Positions 8,456 through 18,207 are shown, counted from the stretch's first letter. The stretch is 64,000 nt of DNA from Bacteroides sp. MSB163 (GCF_036416795.1 NZ_CP143867.1:5696001-5760000), one strand, 5' to 3'. The notes: generated by a model not told the origin, from the sequence alone. Made by a program: numbers and translations.

Positions 8456-10198
8456 TCAATCGGCTGAATCCCACCATACAGGATATGTCCAGATGTCATC
8501 ATCATTATAGTTGGGTTGAATAGCTCTAAGCTGATCCGCATTATAATTGATTTCATGAGAACACTGCTTTATGCGCCGCCATTGTTTACCTTGTGGAATA
8601 GCCTTCAGTGAAGCTGCATTTACAGAATATTCATAAGGCATTTGCCATCCCATATAATTCTTATAATCATGACGACGCATATCGTTCCAATTCACAGTTG
8701 AGTAAAGCATTGCAATAAACTTCTGACTCATAATCTTCTCCAATGTAATGTCTAATGCAGTACCGATAGCCCCATTTAGAAATTCGTCTATCTTGGCCTG
8801 TTCCATTTGTCCCATTGAAGGACAGTCAGCATAAGCTGCGTCACCGGTCCATATCGTTAACATCTTATTCAGTTCATCTATATTGGCTTTAATGCCGTCT
8901 TTATAGGCATTGAAAGCTTCCGCTTTTTTGCCCTGCTTGAAGAGGACTTCAGCTTTAATAAAGCAAGCTTCGGAATAAGTAGCCCACAAATAAGGACTAT
9001 TAGGGCGAACATAAACATTACCTGATGAGGGATACCAATTATCAACAGCCCGATAGAAAATGTTAGGTGTGCTGTAGACGCCTACAGAACCCGCATAGAT
9101 ACCTACATAAATAGAGTCTGATGCACGAGTGTCTATGGATGGATTCCAACCGCCATCTTTACGGCTGATAAAATTTGCCATACCATTCGGTATGCGAACA
9201 TCCGATTGCATATCAACACCTGCGCCACGTCTCCAAACTTTAACTCCCTTCTCACTGAATTGACGCCAAGCTATAATCTTGTCGGTACGCGGATCTTCAA
9301 TGCCTTTATTGTCAAAGTCTGTCAAGAGGTTAACAAGCCATTTTGTCGGTAATGTAATATGGCGGTTACCATTATAAGTTTGATTCCAATTATAATTGGT
9401 TTGCATAGGGTCAGTAGAAATAAAGTCTTTTGAAGACTCTCTAATATCCTGACATTCAATATAAGTATCGTCATCAATGCTCTGTTGAGCTTTACTTATA
9501 CAATCAAGGATAGTTTCAGGATCATAATAAGCGGATTTCTTTGACATTTGATTAATAGTACGAGCCTTCAACAAATATGCCATCTTGATCCACTTATCAA
9601 TATTACCACCATTCCAACTATCACCTTCGGACAACGCCGGCTGTCCCACTACCTGAGTCTTCCCTAACTGCTCAATGGCTTCATCAATGTCCTTTAAGGA
9701 TTCGACATAGATGGTTTCACCTGTATCGTACTTAGGGTGAGGACTCACACTGTTAGCCTCAAAGTAAGGCATTTCACCAAACATATCAGCCATTAAAAGA
9801 AAGCCATAGGCTTTAAGTAATTTAGCAGCCCCTGCATAATGCCATGCTCCTGATTCGATAGCTTTATCATACATATCTACTAAATTCGGACCTGCGCCAA
9901 CAAAGAATTGTTGATAGGAAGTAGTACTCAATGAACTTGTAGCCTCCCATTGCGCAGAACAACCGTCACGATGTGTGCGGGAAGTAGTAGTGAATGCCTG
10001 ACAAATAAATTGCGAACGATACCCATGTGAACCGGTTGCATAAGCCAAGTGGTATTGAACCCACGGAAGTAAAGTTGTCACAGAAACAGCTGCCTGGGCC
10101 GGAGTGTTCGGATCCTCATTGACATCTAGCCAATCGGTACAAGAAGCAAATGTCATTAATGCTGCTATGCTTAATATAATTGATTTTAATAGTTTCAT
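8456..10198 (-). CDS. susD: SusD/RagB-family outer-membrane lipoprotein
   Basis: A 580-aa surface lipoprotein that would cap the SusC-type transporter encoded upstream and bind its nutrient. Lipoprotein signal MKLLKSIILSIAALMTFASC with lipid-Cys at residue 20, then the SusD-like start TDWLDVNEDPN. The layout resembles the SusD-like type 2 family, with helical TPR-like segments and the WNDMRRHDY motif near the C terminus. Its start is 28 nt downstream of the susC stop, so the two form one operon. No glycoside hydrolase, sulfatase or sugar regulator lies nearby, so the substrate cannot be told. If the upstream inversion switch controls susC transcription, susD is switched with it. Confidence 0.93.
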   Translation of the reverse strand: MKLLKSIILSIAALMTFASCTDWLDVNEDPNTPAQAAVSVTTLLPWVQYHLAYATGSHGYRSQFICQAFTTTSRTHRDGCSAQWEATSSLSTTSYQQFFVGAGPNLVDMYDKAIESGAWHYAGAAKLLKAYGFLLMADMFGEMPYFEANSVSPHPKYDTGETIYVESLKDIDEAIEQLGKTQVVGQPALSEGDSWNGGNIDKWIKMAYLLKARTINQMSKKSAYYDPETILDCISKAQQSIDDDTYIECQDIRESSKDFISTDPMQTNYNWNQTYNGNRHITLPTKWLVNLLTDFDNKGIEDPRTDKIIAWRQFSEKGVKVWRRGAGVDMQSDVRIPNGMANFISRKDGGWNPSIDTRASDSIYVGIYAGSVGVYSTPNIFYRAVDNWYPSSGNVYVRPNSPYLWATYSEACFIKAEVLFKQGKKAEAFNAYKDGIKANIDELNKMLTIWTGDAAYADCPSMGQMEQAKIDEFLNGAIGTALDITLEKIMSQKFIAMLYSTVNWNDMRRHDYKNYMGWQMPYEYSVNAASLKAIPQGKQWRRIKQCSHEINYNADQLRAIQPNYNDDDIWTYPVWWDSAD

Positions 10199-10225
10199 AT
10201 TTCTAAATTTTAGTAGTTAATAAAA

Positions 10226-12181
10226 TTAGAATGTTAAGTTAACGCCAAATGCAAAACTAGCAGTTGGTGGTACACAGCAGTAGTCAATGCCCGTTGCGCC
10301 AGAGCCGGAAATACCAGAGCCTGCAGATGAAGATTCAGGATCACCCCGATAGTTAGTAAATAAAAGCAAGTTGTTAGCTGATGCAGATATGTTTGCACGT
10401 TTTATACCCATCTTGGCTAAAAAAGCCTTAGGAAGCTCATAATTCAAAGAAATTGTACGAAGACGAAGTGAATTAACTTTAGTGATATAGTTATTACCTT
10501 CACGATAGTAATAATCCGTATAATATTTCTGAATTACTTCTTTACCTGAAACCTGAGCACCATTAAGGTTATAAGTTTCATTGGCATTAAATGTATAAGT
10601 TACATCTTTATAGGTATCACCGTCTTTCTGGGCACCTGTGATAGTCAACGACTCACGATTAGCAGTCAAATCACTAAGACCTTTACCAACCAAATAGTAA
10701 TCCGTACCATTATATATATCACCTCCTATCCGGAACTCCCACAACATGTTGAATGTCCAATTCTTATAACTGATTGTATTATTGAAACCGCCTTGAACTT
10801 TAGGTTCACGGTTACCTATAAGTATACGGGTATCCTTATCGTAGGTAGGCATTCCATATTGGTCGAGAATAACCTTACCGTCATCAGTATATTTATAGTG
10901 ATACCCGGAGATACCCAAGAATGGACCGTCATTGAATGACGCAGCCTGAGCGCCACCAAATTGCACATCTGTAACATACAATACTTCTGTACCTACAGGC
11001 AAGTTCTTAACAGTACCACGATTCCCGTAAAGATTCAGGCTTGCATCCCAAGTCCAGTCTTTAGTTTGTATCGGAGTGCCGCTGATTGTCAATTCCATAC
11101 CTTTATTATAAACATCACCGATATTCTGGGCAAAGAATATGAAACCCGTAGATTGCGGACCACGTGGAGAAATAATCTGATCAAGTGAGTTATTAGTATA
11201 ATAGGCGTAATCGAAACGCAAACGGTTCTTTAAGAAACGTAATTCAATACCTATTTCGGTTGATTCCGTCATCTCGGGTTTCAATACCGGATTACCACGA
11301 CTCCAACTTGTTCCATATCCGGTTATCCCTCCAAGCATTGTTGCCGCATCTCCCAAATAAGTAGTTGTAGCATAAGGACTGGCATCTTTACCCACTCTGG
11401 CCCAACTTACGCGAAGCTTACCAAAGCTAAGAAAGCTATCATCCATCAATCCCCTGTCTTGCAAGAACTGAGTAAATACCAAGCTTCCACTGACGGATGG
11501 ATAGAAATAGGAACGGTTTTCTATAGGAAGCGTAGAAGACCAGTCATTACGGCCTGTAGCAGTCAAAAACACTGTATTTTTCCAGTCGACACGGAATTCA
11601 CCAAACGCTCCGACCAGACGGTGCTTACTACGATTTGTAACAAAATATTTATCAGCTGTTGAAATATTACCAAATGAATAGAAACCTGGAATAACAAAGT
11701 TCCAGCCATAACGATAGTTCGTTGTCGACTTCGTGGCATCTGTTGCGGTGCCAAGCATTAAGTTGAAGTTAAAATCACCAAACGACTTACTAAAGTTAGT
11801 CATTAAATTGGTAGACAAATATTGGTAACGAAGGGAATTTTCACTCATCATACCATTTTGCCAAAGATCTTTTATAGCTGCTCCCTCTGCAATTCGATTA
11901 CTATTTTCCGTCGTATATGAATCAATACCCATACGATAAGAAATCCACCACCAATCCGTAATATCAGCTTTCACACTGAAACTACCCGTAAAACGTTCTG
12001 TATCATCCTTAAGTTTGTAGTTATCAAGCATCCAATAGGGATTTTCAACATCAGCAGATAACTCCTGCCGGCCTTCGAATATACGGTATTTTGAACCATC
12101 CTCATTTAAATAATGCTTCATATCATCACTACGAGCCCATCCATAAAGAGCAACCATAGAGCCTGTACCCGATGAGTCAGA
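10226..12181 (-). pseudogene. susC: SusC/RagA TonB-dependent transporter, C-terminal part (after frameshift)
   Basis: This is the beta-barrel part of a SusC-family TonB-dependent transporter. It ends in the barrel signal FAFGVNLTF, with a terminal aromatic residue as expected for BAM-dependent insertion. It carries typical SusC segments such as FLTATGRNDWSSTLP and LKPEMTESTEIG. The first ATG of this frame (12157) is inside the receptor. The natural protein continues from the N-terminal part in another frame: the codons before 12157 still read TSDSSGTGS in this frame, a normal SusC sequence. A net change of one nucleotide around 12,176-12,190 separates the two. Either the gene is broken, or the frameshift is a sequencing or assembly error. 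Confidence 0.85.
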
Positions 12182-13344
12182 AGTCCTGCAGATGTTAAGG
12201 TTTTGCCAGTACGAGCCTGAGAATAGGCAACATTAGCATTAAATGTAAGTATTTTCCATTTTTGCTCAGCATTGAAACGGAAAGTCGTCTTTGTATAACC
12301 AGTAGTAGGAATTATACCATCTTGGTCATAAAATGAACCGGACAAGAAAAAGTTACCAGTCTTGTTACCACCAGATACGCTCACATTAGTATCCCACGCA
12401 CCACCATTCTGGAAGAAATCACCAACATTGTCATAGGCAGTTTCTCCTGCCGCATAAGCCTCTCCCCAAGAATTGGTAGTAAAATCATCCACTACGGCTT
12501 TACCATTTGAATCAAGGCCATTATAAAAGCCTCTTTTATATCTTGACTGAGTTTCGGGGAGAGATTTAACCCATGAAGTGAGATATTTTGCACTCAAATT
12601 TACTTCAACACTACCTTCCTTACCTTTCTTTGTAGTAATAAGAACAACCCCGGCCGCTGCACGAGAGCCGTAAAGAGCTGATGCAGCAGGTCCTTTAAGA
12701 ATTGACATATTCTCAATATCTTCCGGGTTAATATCCATAACACGATTAGAACCTGTTGTGGCTGAAGCTTTCATTCCATCGTATGCAGAGTTGCCTATTA
12801 TTGAAGTTGAATTATCATAGATAACACCATCAACAACGAACAAGGGTTGATTGTCACGTTCAAGTGATGTTCCACCGCGAAGAATAATCTGAGAACCTGC
12901 ACCAGCTGCACCTGAGGTTTGCGTAATCGTTACACCTGCTACTTTACCAGCCAAAGAATTAATAGCATTAGTACTTTTGTTCTTCATCAGTTCTTTTGCA
13001 TTTACATCATCCACTGCGTAGCCCAATGATTTACGTTCCTTCTTGATACCCATCGCAGTTACAACAACTTCACTCAATGTCTGAGTATCATCTTTCAAAG
13101 TAACATTATATACACTTCCTGTTCCTACTTTTATTTCAGCCGAAGTATATCCTACGAATGAAATTACTAATGTGTTACCCAGTTGGGCATCCACAAAGAA
13201 ATTGCCATCAACATTAGTTACAGTACCTGTACCTGCATCTTTCACTAATACACTGGCACCAATGATAGGTTCACCTGTAGTGTCTACAACCTTACCTGTG
13301 ATTTTCTTTGCTTGTTGAGTACTTTGGGAACTTGTCCAATAATG
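12118..13344 (-). pseudogene. susC: SusC/RagA TonB-dependent transporter, N-terminal part lacking start and signal peptide
   Basis: In order: SSQSTQQAKKITGKVV leading into a carboxypeptidase-regulatory-like domain (GEPIIGASV, then FVDAQLGNTLVISFVGY), the SusC motif and TonB plug (QIILRGGTSLERDNQPLFVVDGV), and the barrel start. Upstream the frame closes at a TGA (13347-13345) with no ATG, GTG-led signal peptide or promoter; a GTG at 13245 is inside the domain. So in this orientation the gene cannot be secreted. The missing start is encoded on the opposite strand at 13960-14070 behind an inverted repeat and would rejoin in frame after inversion. The 3' end runs out of frame near 12,180. Confidence 0.85.
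13318..13334 (-). repeat. Inverted repeat, left (susC side)
   Basis: The minus strand reads CAAGTTCCCAAAGTACT, coding for SSQST of susC. It is an exact 17-bp match to the plus strand at 14054-14070. Similarity stops abruptly on both sides. Confidence 0.92.
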
Positions 13345-13926
13345 TCAAGGTATAATAAAGCTTACGGACTCTGCTATGTTCTTTTTATGTTCTTAATAAA
13401 GGGCTTGATATTTTACTGTTTATAAGACGACTTGATATTTACTTAATAATGTGTGACAAACAATCAGTCTCACATAAGAATTTTATGTTAGTTATAGTAG
13501 GTCATCAACTGAATAAGTTGGCATTTTATTATTGTTCCAATTAATAATCCATTATTAATATTTGGTTTAATTAGCAAAATTAGGTAGTTGTATTTTCAGA
13601 TTTCAATATTCACTTTCTATCATATTTAATATTTATATGTTGAATTTATATATAGAAAACACAAATGATCTTATATATAGTACCAAATATATAATATCAA
13701 ATAGAAAGAAAAACTCTTGTTTTTCGTATATTTCATACAATAAAGCCCTATATATTCATACTTTTTAGCCAATATTTAAAAATAGACATCAACTTAGAAT
13801 TCCATGGAAAAACATTTTTATTACTAAAATAAAAAGATATTCTTTGCTAAAGCATAAAAACAAATATATTAGTATTCATTTACACATTTTTAATACATAA
13901 CACATGATAAATATTAAATTTATTTA

Positions 13927-13934
13927 TAAATTTG
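13927..13934 (+). promoter_or_regulatory. Promoter -7 box inside the invertible segment
   Basis: TAAATTTG matches TAnnTTTG and lies 26 nt before the ATG at 13960. No clear -33 TTTG is seen. In the present orientation it points away from susC. Confidence 0.6.
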
Positions 13935-13959
13935 CAAACAAATCCAAATCATAAAGCTT

Positions 13960-14073
13960 ATGAAAAACAATTATTGCTTATCTTTTATGTTGCTTGCATT
14001 GTTTGGGATGTCTTCTCCGTATTCAGCTAAGGCGATCAATAGAGAGAGCCTACCAAGTTCCCAAAGTACTTAA
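13960..14073 (+). CDS. Detached susC start: signal-peptide exon of the invertible switch
   Basis: ATG at 13960 opens a 37-codon frame: MKNNYCLSFMLLALFGMSSP, then YSAKAINRESLPSSQST, then TAA directly after the inverted repeat. The first 25 residues are a signal peptide. The last five (SSQST) are identical, in the same codon phase, to the start of the headless susC frame 0.7 kb away. On its own this peptide is probably meaningless. After inversion it supplies the missing N terminus of SusC. Confidence 0.8.
   Translation: MKNNYCLSFMLLALFGMSSPYSAKAINRESLPSSQST
14054..14070 (+). repeat. Inverted repeat, right (signal-peptide side)
   Basis: CAAGTTCCCAAAGTACT, the exact inverted partner of 13318-13334. 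A stop codon TAA follows immediately. Confidence 0.92.
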
Positions 14074-14095
14074 TTCACAAATCACAAAAATAATT

Positions 14096-15298
14096 TTACT
14101 TTCCTATCGGCTGTATCTTCCTTCTCACATCCTTAGAAATTTCCAGAAACATATAGTTCAATTTACCGGAGTGGATGCCTTCTTTATTTTGCTTATACTT
14201 ATTATTAGCATATTGCTTAGACTTATCAAATGTGAGACGTGACATCTGATTCTGTGATTTACCCACCATCGTTGAGTCTAGCTTCTCATCCGGAAAGAAA
14301 TCATCCAGATCCACATCACCAATCATGGTAGTTTCAAGGAAGTTCATATTCTTGCGACCGGCATCTGTATAATACCCCACAAACATATGTCCCGGAGTAC
14401 GAACCAATATGGGCTCTATATTAATGGCACGAAGCAGGGAAGCAAACAGTACGCTACCATCCACACAGTTAATCTGCGAAGACTCCAATGCATCATCGAA
14501 CGTGCGAACCCGCTGGGAAAAGACCACATTACTAGACAGACTGGTATTGGAAACAGAACTGTAACGGAAATTACGCTTTTGAAGCACGTTCCATAAAGCA
14601 TAGACTTGCTTGTCCACCACTTCAGCATTGCCACCTTGATAGCCCAAGAAACGATTGACAATACGGGTATTCAGTGCTTCACGCAACAATTTGTCAATCA
14701 TCGGATTCTCCTCATTAACGTATGCCGCAAAGAAAATTCCTGTATCATGAAACTTAGTCCCATTCGTAACATACCCCAACAGACATTCATTGATGCTGCG
14801 AACAGAAAAAGTACGAACCCGTTGCCCCAAATCCTTATCATTCATTTCTACCTTAACAGCCACACTAACCGGTTCCGCCTGGTTATTATTCTTCAGCGCT
14901 TCGTAATTCCAGATAATATCGGGATAGATCGTATATTCCGTCCGTGGTTTAGCCAACACAAACTCAGATACGGAACGGGAAAAGAACGGAGTTTCAGCAA
15001 CTTCAATACGTACTCTGCTATACGCCTTCCCCGAACGAATCCGGATAGAAATGCAGGATTTAGAATTACCCACATATAAAGAATCAGCCGGAACGATGAC
15101 TTGCGCATCCGTCGTCGCTACAGAAAGAATACTGGAAGGAAAGATGTTGCCTCCCAACTCATCCGTTATCTCAAACCCGGAACGGAACGGAGCCGTATTC
15201 AGCCAAAAGGAACCTGCCACAACAACCACCAATAAAGCTATCAGAGCGGGCAAACGCCATTTATATCGCCAAAAATTTATATTAGTCAACTCTTTCAT
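14096..15298 (-). CDS. Membrane-anchored transglutaminase-fold protein
   Basis: A 400-aa protein with one N-terminal membrane anchor (about residues 15-33) and a long exported domain. The C-terminal part holds a transglutaminase/cysteine-protease-like core. The candidate nucleophile is Cys in SSQINCVDGSVLFASLLRA; the His is in RTPGHMFVGYY and an acidic residue lies in NFLETTMIGD. Many bacterial members are uncharacterised, some proteolytic and some catalytically silent. It ends only 26 bp from the invertible segment and is transcribed toward it. In the OFF state, the switch promoter therefore fires into the 3' end of this gene as antisense. Confidence 0.75.
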   Translation of the reverse strand: MKELTNINFWRYKWRLPALIALLVVVVAGSFWLNTAPFRSGFEITDELGGNIFPSSILSVATTDAQVIVPADSLYVGNSKSCISIRIRSGKAYSRVRIEVAETPFFSRSVSEFVLAKPRTEYTIYPDIIWNYEALKNNNQAEPVSVAVKVEMNDKDLGQRVRTFSVRSINECLLGYVTNGTKFHDTGIFFAAYVNEENPMIDKLLREALNTRIVNRFLGYQGGNAEVVDKQVYALWNVLQKRNFRYSSVSNTSLSSNVVFSQRVRTFDDALESSQINCVDGSVLFASLLRAINIEPILVRTPGHMFVGYYTDAGRKNMNFLETTMIGDVDLDDFFPDEKLDSTMVGKSQNQMSRLTFDKSKQYANNKYKQNKEGIHSGKLNYMFLEISKDVRRKIQPIGK

Positions 15299-15380
15299 AC
15301 CAATGTTATTTATATTAAGACAAAGGTAAGTATAAAAACTGAAAAACTAGGATGTAAAAGTAATAGTTTACAGTTCTTCA

Positions 15381-15519
15381 CCTTACCAAAACCGTGTCAA
15401 AGCCTTACCAACTCCGTGTCAGGTCCGTACCATCTCCGTACCTATACGCTTAGACCTGATACGAACCCGATACGGAGTTAATACGGACCGGATACGGAGT
15501 TGATACGGACCGGATTACC
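15381..15519. repeat. Array of 13 heptads at exact 11-bp phase, orientation flips in the middle
   Basis: Heptads start at 15381 and recur every 11 bp to 15513. The left six are CCTTACC, CCGTGTC or CCGTACC. The seventh (CGCTTAG) is the hinge. The right six are GATACGA, GATACGG or AATACGG, ending in GATTACC, most of them reverse-complement-like to the left set. Seven bases plus a 4-bp spacer is the geometry of sites bound by PhoB/OmpR-type regulators, and such a regulator gene follows. Confidence 0.85.
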
Positions 15520-15537
15520 TTCAGCACACACTAAAAT

Positions 15538-15575
15538 GTAACTGAATTGTAACACGTGTTTCACTTTCCCGTAAC
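15538..15575 (+). promoter_or_regulatory. GTAAC boxes phased at 11/22 bp upstream of the regulator promoter
   Basis: GTAAC at 15538, 15549 and 15571, with TTCAC in the skipped register at 15560. The run ends just before the -33 element, a position suited to activation by the response regulator itself. Confidence 0.5.
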
Positions 15576-15589
15576 AAAAACACCGCACC

Positions 15590-15622
15590 TTTGTCGCTGA
15601 AAAGAAATAAAGTATAACTTTG
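15590..15622 (+). promoter_or_regulatory. Promoter of the two-component operon
   Basis: -33 TTTG (15590-15593), 21-nt spacer, -7 TAACTTTG (15615-15622). Both match the Bacteroides consensus exactly. The ATG is 48 nt downstream. Confidence 0.75.
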
Positions 15623-15669
15623 TGGTAAGAGAATTTGTTTTGAATACCTCATATTAATTAGAAAAAGTA

Positions 15670-16359
15670 ATGAACGATTATCGTATTTTAGTTGTAGACG
15701 ATGAAGAGGACCTTTGCGAGATCCTGAAATTCAACCTTGAAAATGAAGGGTATGAAGTGGACACGGCCCACTCCGCCGAAGAGGCGTTGAAAATGGATAT
15801 CGGTAGCTACAGCTTGTTGCTACTGGACGTGATGATGGGAGAAATATCCGGTTTCAAAATGGCCAGCTTACTAAAAAAAGATAAGAAGACCGCTCAAGTA
15901 CCTATTATATTCATCACTGCCAAGGATACGGAAAATGATACGGTAACCGGCTTCAATCTGGGAGCTGACGATTACATCTCCAAACCTTTCTCTCTGCGTG
16001 AAGTCATCGCACGCGTCAAAGCTGTATTGCGTCGTACCCAGCAAGGAGAACCGGAACGGGCACCGGAGCAAATCTGCTACAAGACGTTAGTCATTGATAT
16101 TGTAAAAAAGAAAGTAAGCATCGACGGGGAAGAAGCCCCTCTTACCAAAAAAGAATTTGAGATATTGCTTTTACTCCTCCAGAGCAAGGGACGCGTATTC
16201 TCCCGCGAAGATATACTGGCACGGATATGGAGCGACGAGGTCTATGTGTTGGACCGCACCATCGATGTGAATATCACCCGTTTGCGTAAGAAAATAGGTA
16301 TTTATGGTAAATGCATCGTAACTCGCTTAGGATATGGATACTGCTTCGAAGCTGAATAA
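15670..16359 (+). CDS. OmpR/PhoB-family response regulator
   Basis: A 229-aa DNA-binding response regulator. Receiver domain about residues 1-120, with the acidic pair in VVDDEED, the phospho-acceptor Asp in LLLDVMMGE (about residue 53), ITAKD and the conserved Lys in ISKPF. A winged-helix OmpR C-terminal domain occupies about residues 130-229 (LTKKEFEILLLLL, RTIDVNITRLRKKI). It overlaps the histidine kinase gene by 26 nt, so they are translationally coupled. The 11-bp-phased repeats upstream fit its expected binding geometry, which suggests autoregulation. It is PhoB-like; whether phosphate is the signal cannot be read from the sequence. Confidence 0.93.
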   Translation: MNDYRILVVDDEEDLCEILKFNLENEGYEVDTAHSAEEALKMDIGSYSLLLLDVMMGEISGFKMASLLKKDKKTAQVPIIFITAKDTENDTVTGFNLGADDYISKPFSLREVIARVKAVLRRTQQGEPERAPEQICYKTLVIDIVKKKVSIDGEEAPLTKKEFEILLLLLQSKGRVFSREDILARIWSDEVYVLDRTIDVNITRLRKKIGIYGKCIVTRLGYGYCFEAE

Positions 16360-18118
16360 TACCACACATTTCCTGTCGTTCAGCCGGAAGTTATTTCTTT
16401 CGGTCATTTCACTGTTTCTGGTATTTGCCGGATGCTTCCTGGCATATCAATACCAGCGTGAAAAAGAATATAAGATAGATCTGCTGGATATACAGCTACA
16501 GGATTATAATGAACGGTTGCACCAGGAGCTTGCCCACATTCCGGACAGCTTATGGAACACTACTTTGGAACGATACCTGCAAAAGTACATCAAACAGGAT
16601 TTACGTATTACAGTAGTTGATGTACAAGGTGACGTATTATATGACAGCTTCGAAAATCAGAAGTTAGGCAATCACATCAATCGCCCGGAAGTGCAAAAAG
16701 CGTTGGCAGAAGGAAAAGGATATGATGTACGCCGTACTTCCGAAACAACAGGAGTGCCCTACTTCTATTCTGCCACACTCTATGAAGGCTACATTATACG
16801 TTCCGCCCTCCCCTATGATCTGAACCTTGTAAGACACCTTGCAGCAGACCAGCACTACATCTGGTTTACCCTCATCGTATCATTACTATTAATTTTCATC
16901 TTCTACAAATTCACCTCTAAACTGGGGACAGCCATCAATCAGCTACGCGAGTTTGCCAAACGTGCCGATAAGAATGAGCCTGTGGAAACAGATATGCAAT
17001 CCGCCTTCCCACACAACGAACTGGGAGAGATTTCACAGCATATCATCCAGATATACAAGCGACTGCGAGAAACCAAAGAGGCGCTATACATTGAACGGGA
17101 GAAATTGATCACCCACTTACAAACCTCGCATGAAGGATTGGGCGTATTCAATAAGGACAAGAAAGAAATCCTGGTCAACAACCTGTTTACACAGTATAGC
17201 AACCTGATTTCGGACTCCAACCTGCAAACAACAGAGGAAATATTCTCCATCAGTGAGTTCCAGAAAATCACGGATTTCATCAACAAGACTCCCAAGCGTC
17301 CGGGCAAGGAAGAAAAGCGTATGTCTATCAGCATCAATAAGAATGGACGTATGTTTATTGTGGAATGTATTATATTCCAGGACTTAAGCTTCGAGATATC
17401 CATCAACGACGTCACCCAGGAGGAAGAGCAGATACGCCTGAAACGCCAGTTGACACAGAACATCGCACATGAACTGAAGACTCCGGTCAGCAGTATACAG
17501 GGCTATTTGGAAACCATCGTCAACAATGAAAACATCTCCCGGGAGAAGATGCAGACATTCCTGGAGCGATGCTATGCTCAAAGCAATCGGCTAAGCCGCC
17601 TGCTACGCGACATCTCCGTATTAACGCGTATGGACGAAGCCGCCAACATGATCGACATGGAGAAAGTAGACATCAGCCTGTTGGTAGGCAATATCGTAAA
17701 CGAGGTATCCCTGGAACTGGAAGAAAAGCATATCACCGTAATCAACTCCCTAAAACCGAAGATACAACTACGGGGAAACTACTCCCTGCTATACTCCATT
17801 TTCCGCAACCTGATGGACAATGCCATTGCCTATGCAGGCACGGATATACGCATCAACATCAGCTGTTTCCGCGAGGACGAGAATTTCTACTATTTCAGTT
17901 TTGCCGATACCGGCGTAGGTGTCTCTCCCGAACATCTGAACCGCTTATTCGAACGCTTCTACCGGGTAGATAAAGGACGCTCACGCAAACTGGGCGGCAC
18001 AGGATTGGGATTGGCTATCGTAAAGAACTCGGTAATCATCCATGGAGGTACCATTTCGGCCAAGAACAACCAGGGTGGCGGATTGGAATTCGTATTCACG
18101 CTGGCAAAGGAAAAGTAA
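16334..18118 (+). CDS. PhoR-like membrane histidine kinase
   Basis: A 594-aa sensor kinase. Two membrane segments (about residues 19-37 and 175-193) flank a periplasmic domain of about 135 residues. A HAMP-type linker and a PAS-like domain (about 250-350) follow. The HisKA domain has the phospho-acceptor His in QNIAHELKTPVSS (about 380), then the HATPase domain with N box (FRNLMDNAIAYA) and G boxes (FADTGVGVS, GGTGLGLAIVK). The TM-sensor-TM-HAMP-PAS-kinase order is that of PhoR. Its start lies inside the response-regulator gene. A terminator with a 22-bp stem follows immediately. Confidence 0.92.
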   Translation: MDTASKLNNTTHFLSFSRKLFLSVISLFLVFAGCFLAYQYQREKEYKIDLLDIQLQDYNERLHQELAHIPDSLWNTTLERYLQKYIKQDLRITVVDVQGDVLYDSFENQKLGNHINRPEVQKALAEGKGYDVRRTSETTGVPYFYSATLYEGYIIRSALPYDLNLVRHLAADQHYIWFTLIVSLLLIFIFYKFTSKLGTAINQLREFAKRADKNEPVETDMQSAFPHNELGEISQHIIQIYKRLRETKEALYIEREKLITHLQTSHEGLGVFNKDKKEILVNNLFTQYSNLISDSNLQTTEEIFSISEFQKITDFINKTPKRPGKEEKRMSISINKNGRMFIVECIIFQDLSFEISINDVTQEEEQIRLKRQLTQNIAHELKTPVSSIQGYLETIVNNENISREKMQTFLERCYAQSNRLSRLLRDISVLTRMDEAANMIDMEKVDISLLVGNIVNEVSLELEEKHITVINSLKPKIQLRGNYSLLYSIFRNLMDNAIAYAGTDIRINISCFREDENFYYFSFADTGVGVSPEHLNRLFERFYRVDKGRSRKLGGTGLGLAIVKNSVIIHGGTISAKNNQGGGLEFVFTLAKEK

Positions 18119-18120
18119 GA

Positions 18121-18207
18121 AGTGGTTAGTGGTAAGTGATTAATGATTAGCGGTTTGTGATTGCATAAAAAAATAATCACTTATCACTAACCACTAATCA
18201 CTTTTTT
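18121..18207 (+). terminator. Long-stem terminator after the kinase gene
   Basis: Arms 18121-18142 and 18174-18195 pair over 22 bp with one mismatch (AGTGGTTAGTGGTAAGTG... / ...CACTTATCACTAACCACT). TTTTTT follows at 18202-18207. Confidence 0.8.

Larger units (their letters stand above)
13318..14070. other. Putative invertible start-codon switch for susC (OFF orientation)
   Basis: This 753-bp segment is bounded by a perfect 17-bp inverted repeat. It carries a promoter -7 box, an ATG and a signal peptide reading away from susC. Inversion between the repeats would place ATG and signal peptide at about 13428 on the minus strand. The peptide would then read through the repeat as SSQST-QQAKKITG with no frame change. 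The rest of the segment is AT-rich with no ORF of note. Invertible susC genes of this type are known in Bacteroides fragilis; no invertase gene is adjacent here. Confidence 0.85.

Noticed and set aside
13335..14053. Insertion sequence between the susC inverted repeats
   Set aside because: No transposase frame, no target duplication; the repeats are coding and in phase, which fits a switch instead.
15381..15519. CRISPR-like regular array
   Set aside because: Units are 11 bp with 4-bp spacers and a strand flip; no cas genes, so it is a regulator-type repeat rather than a CRISPR.
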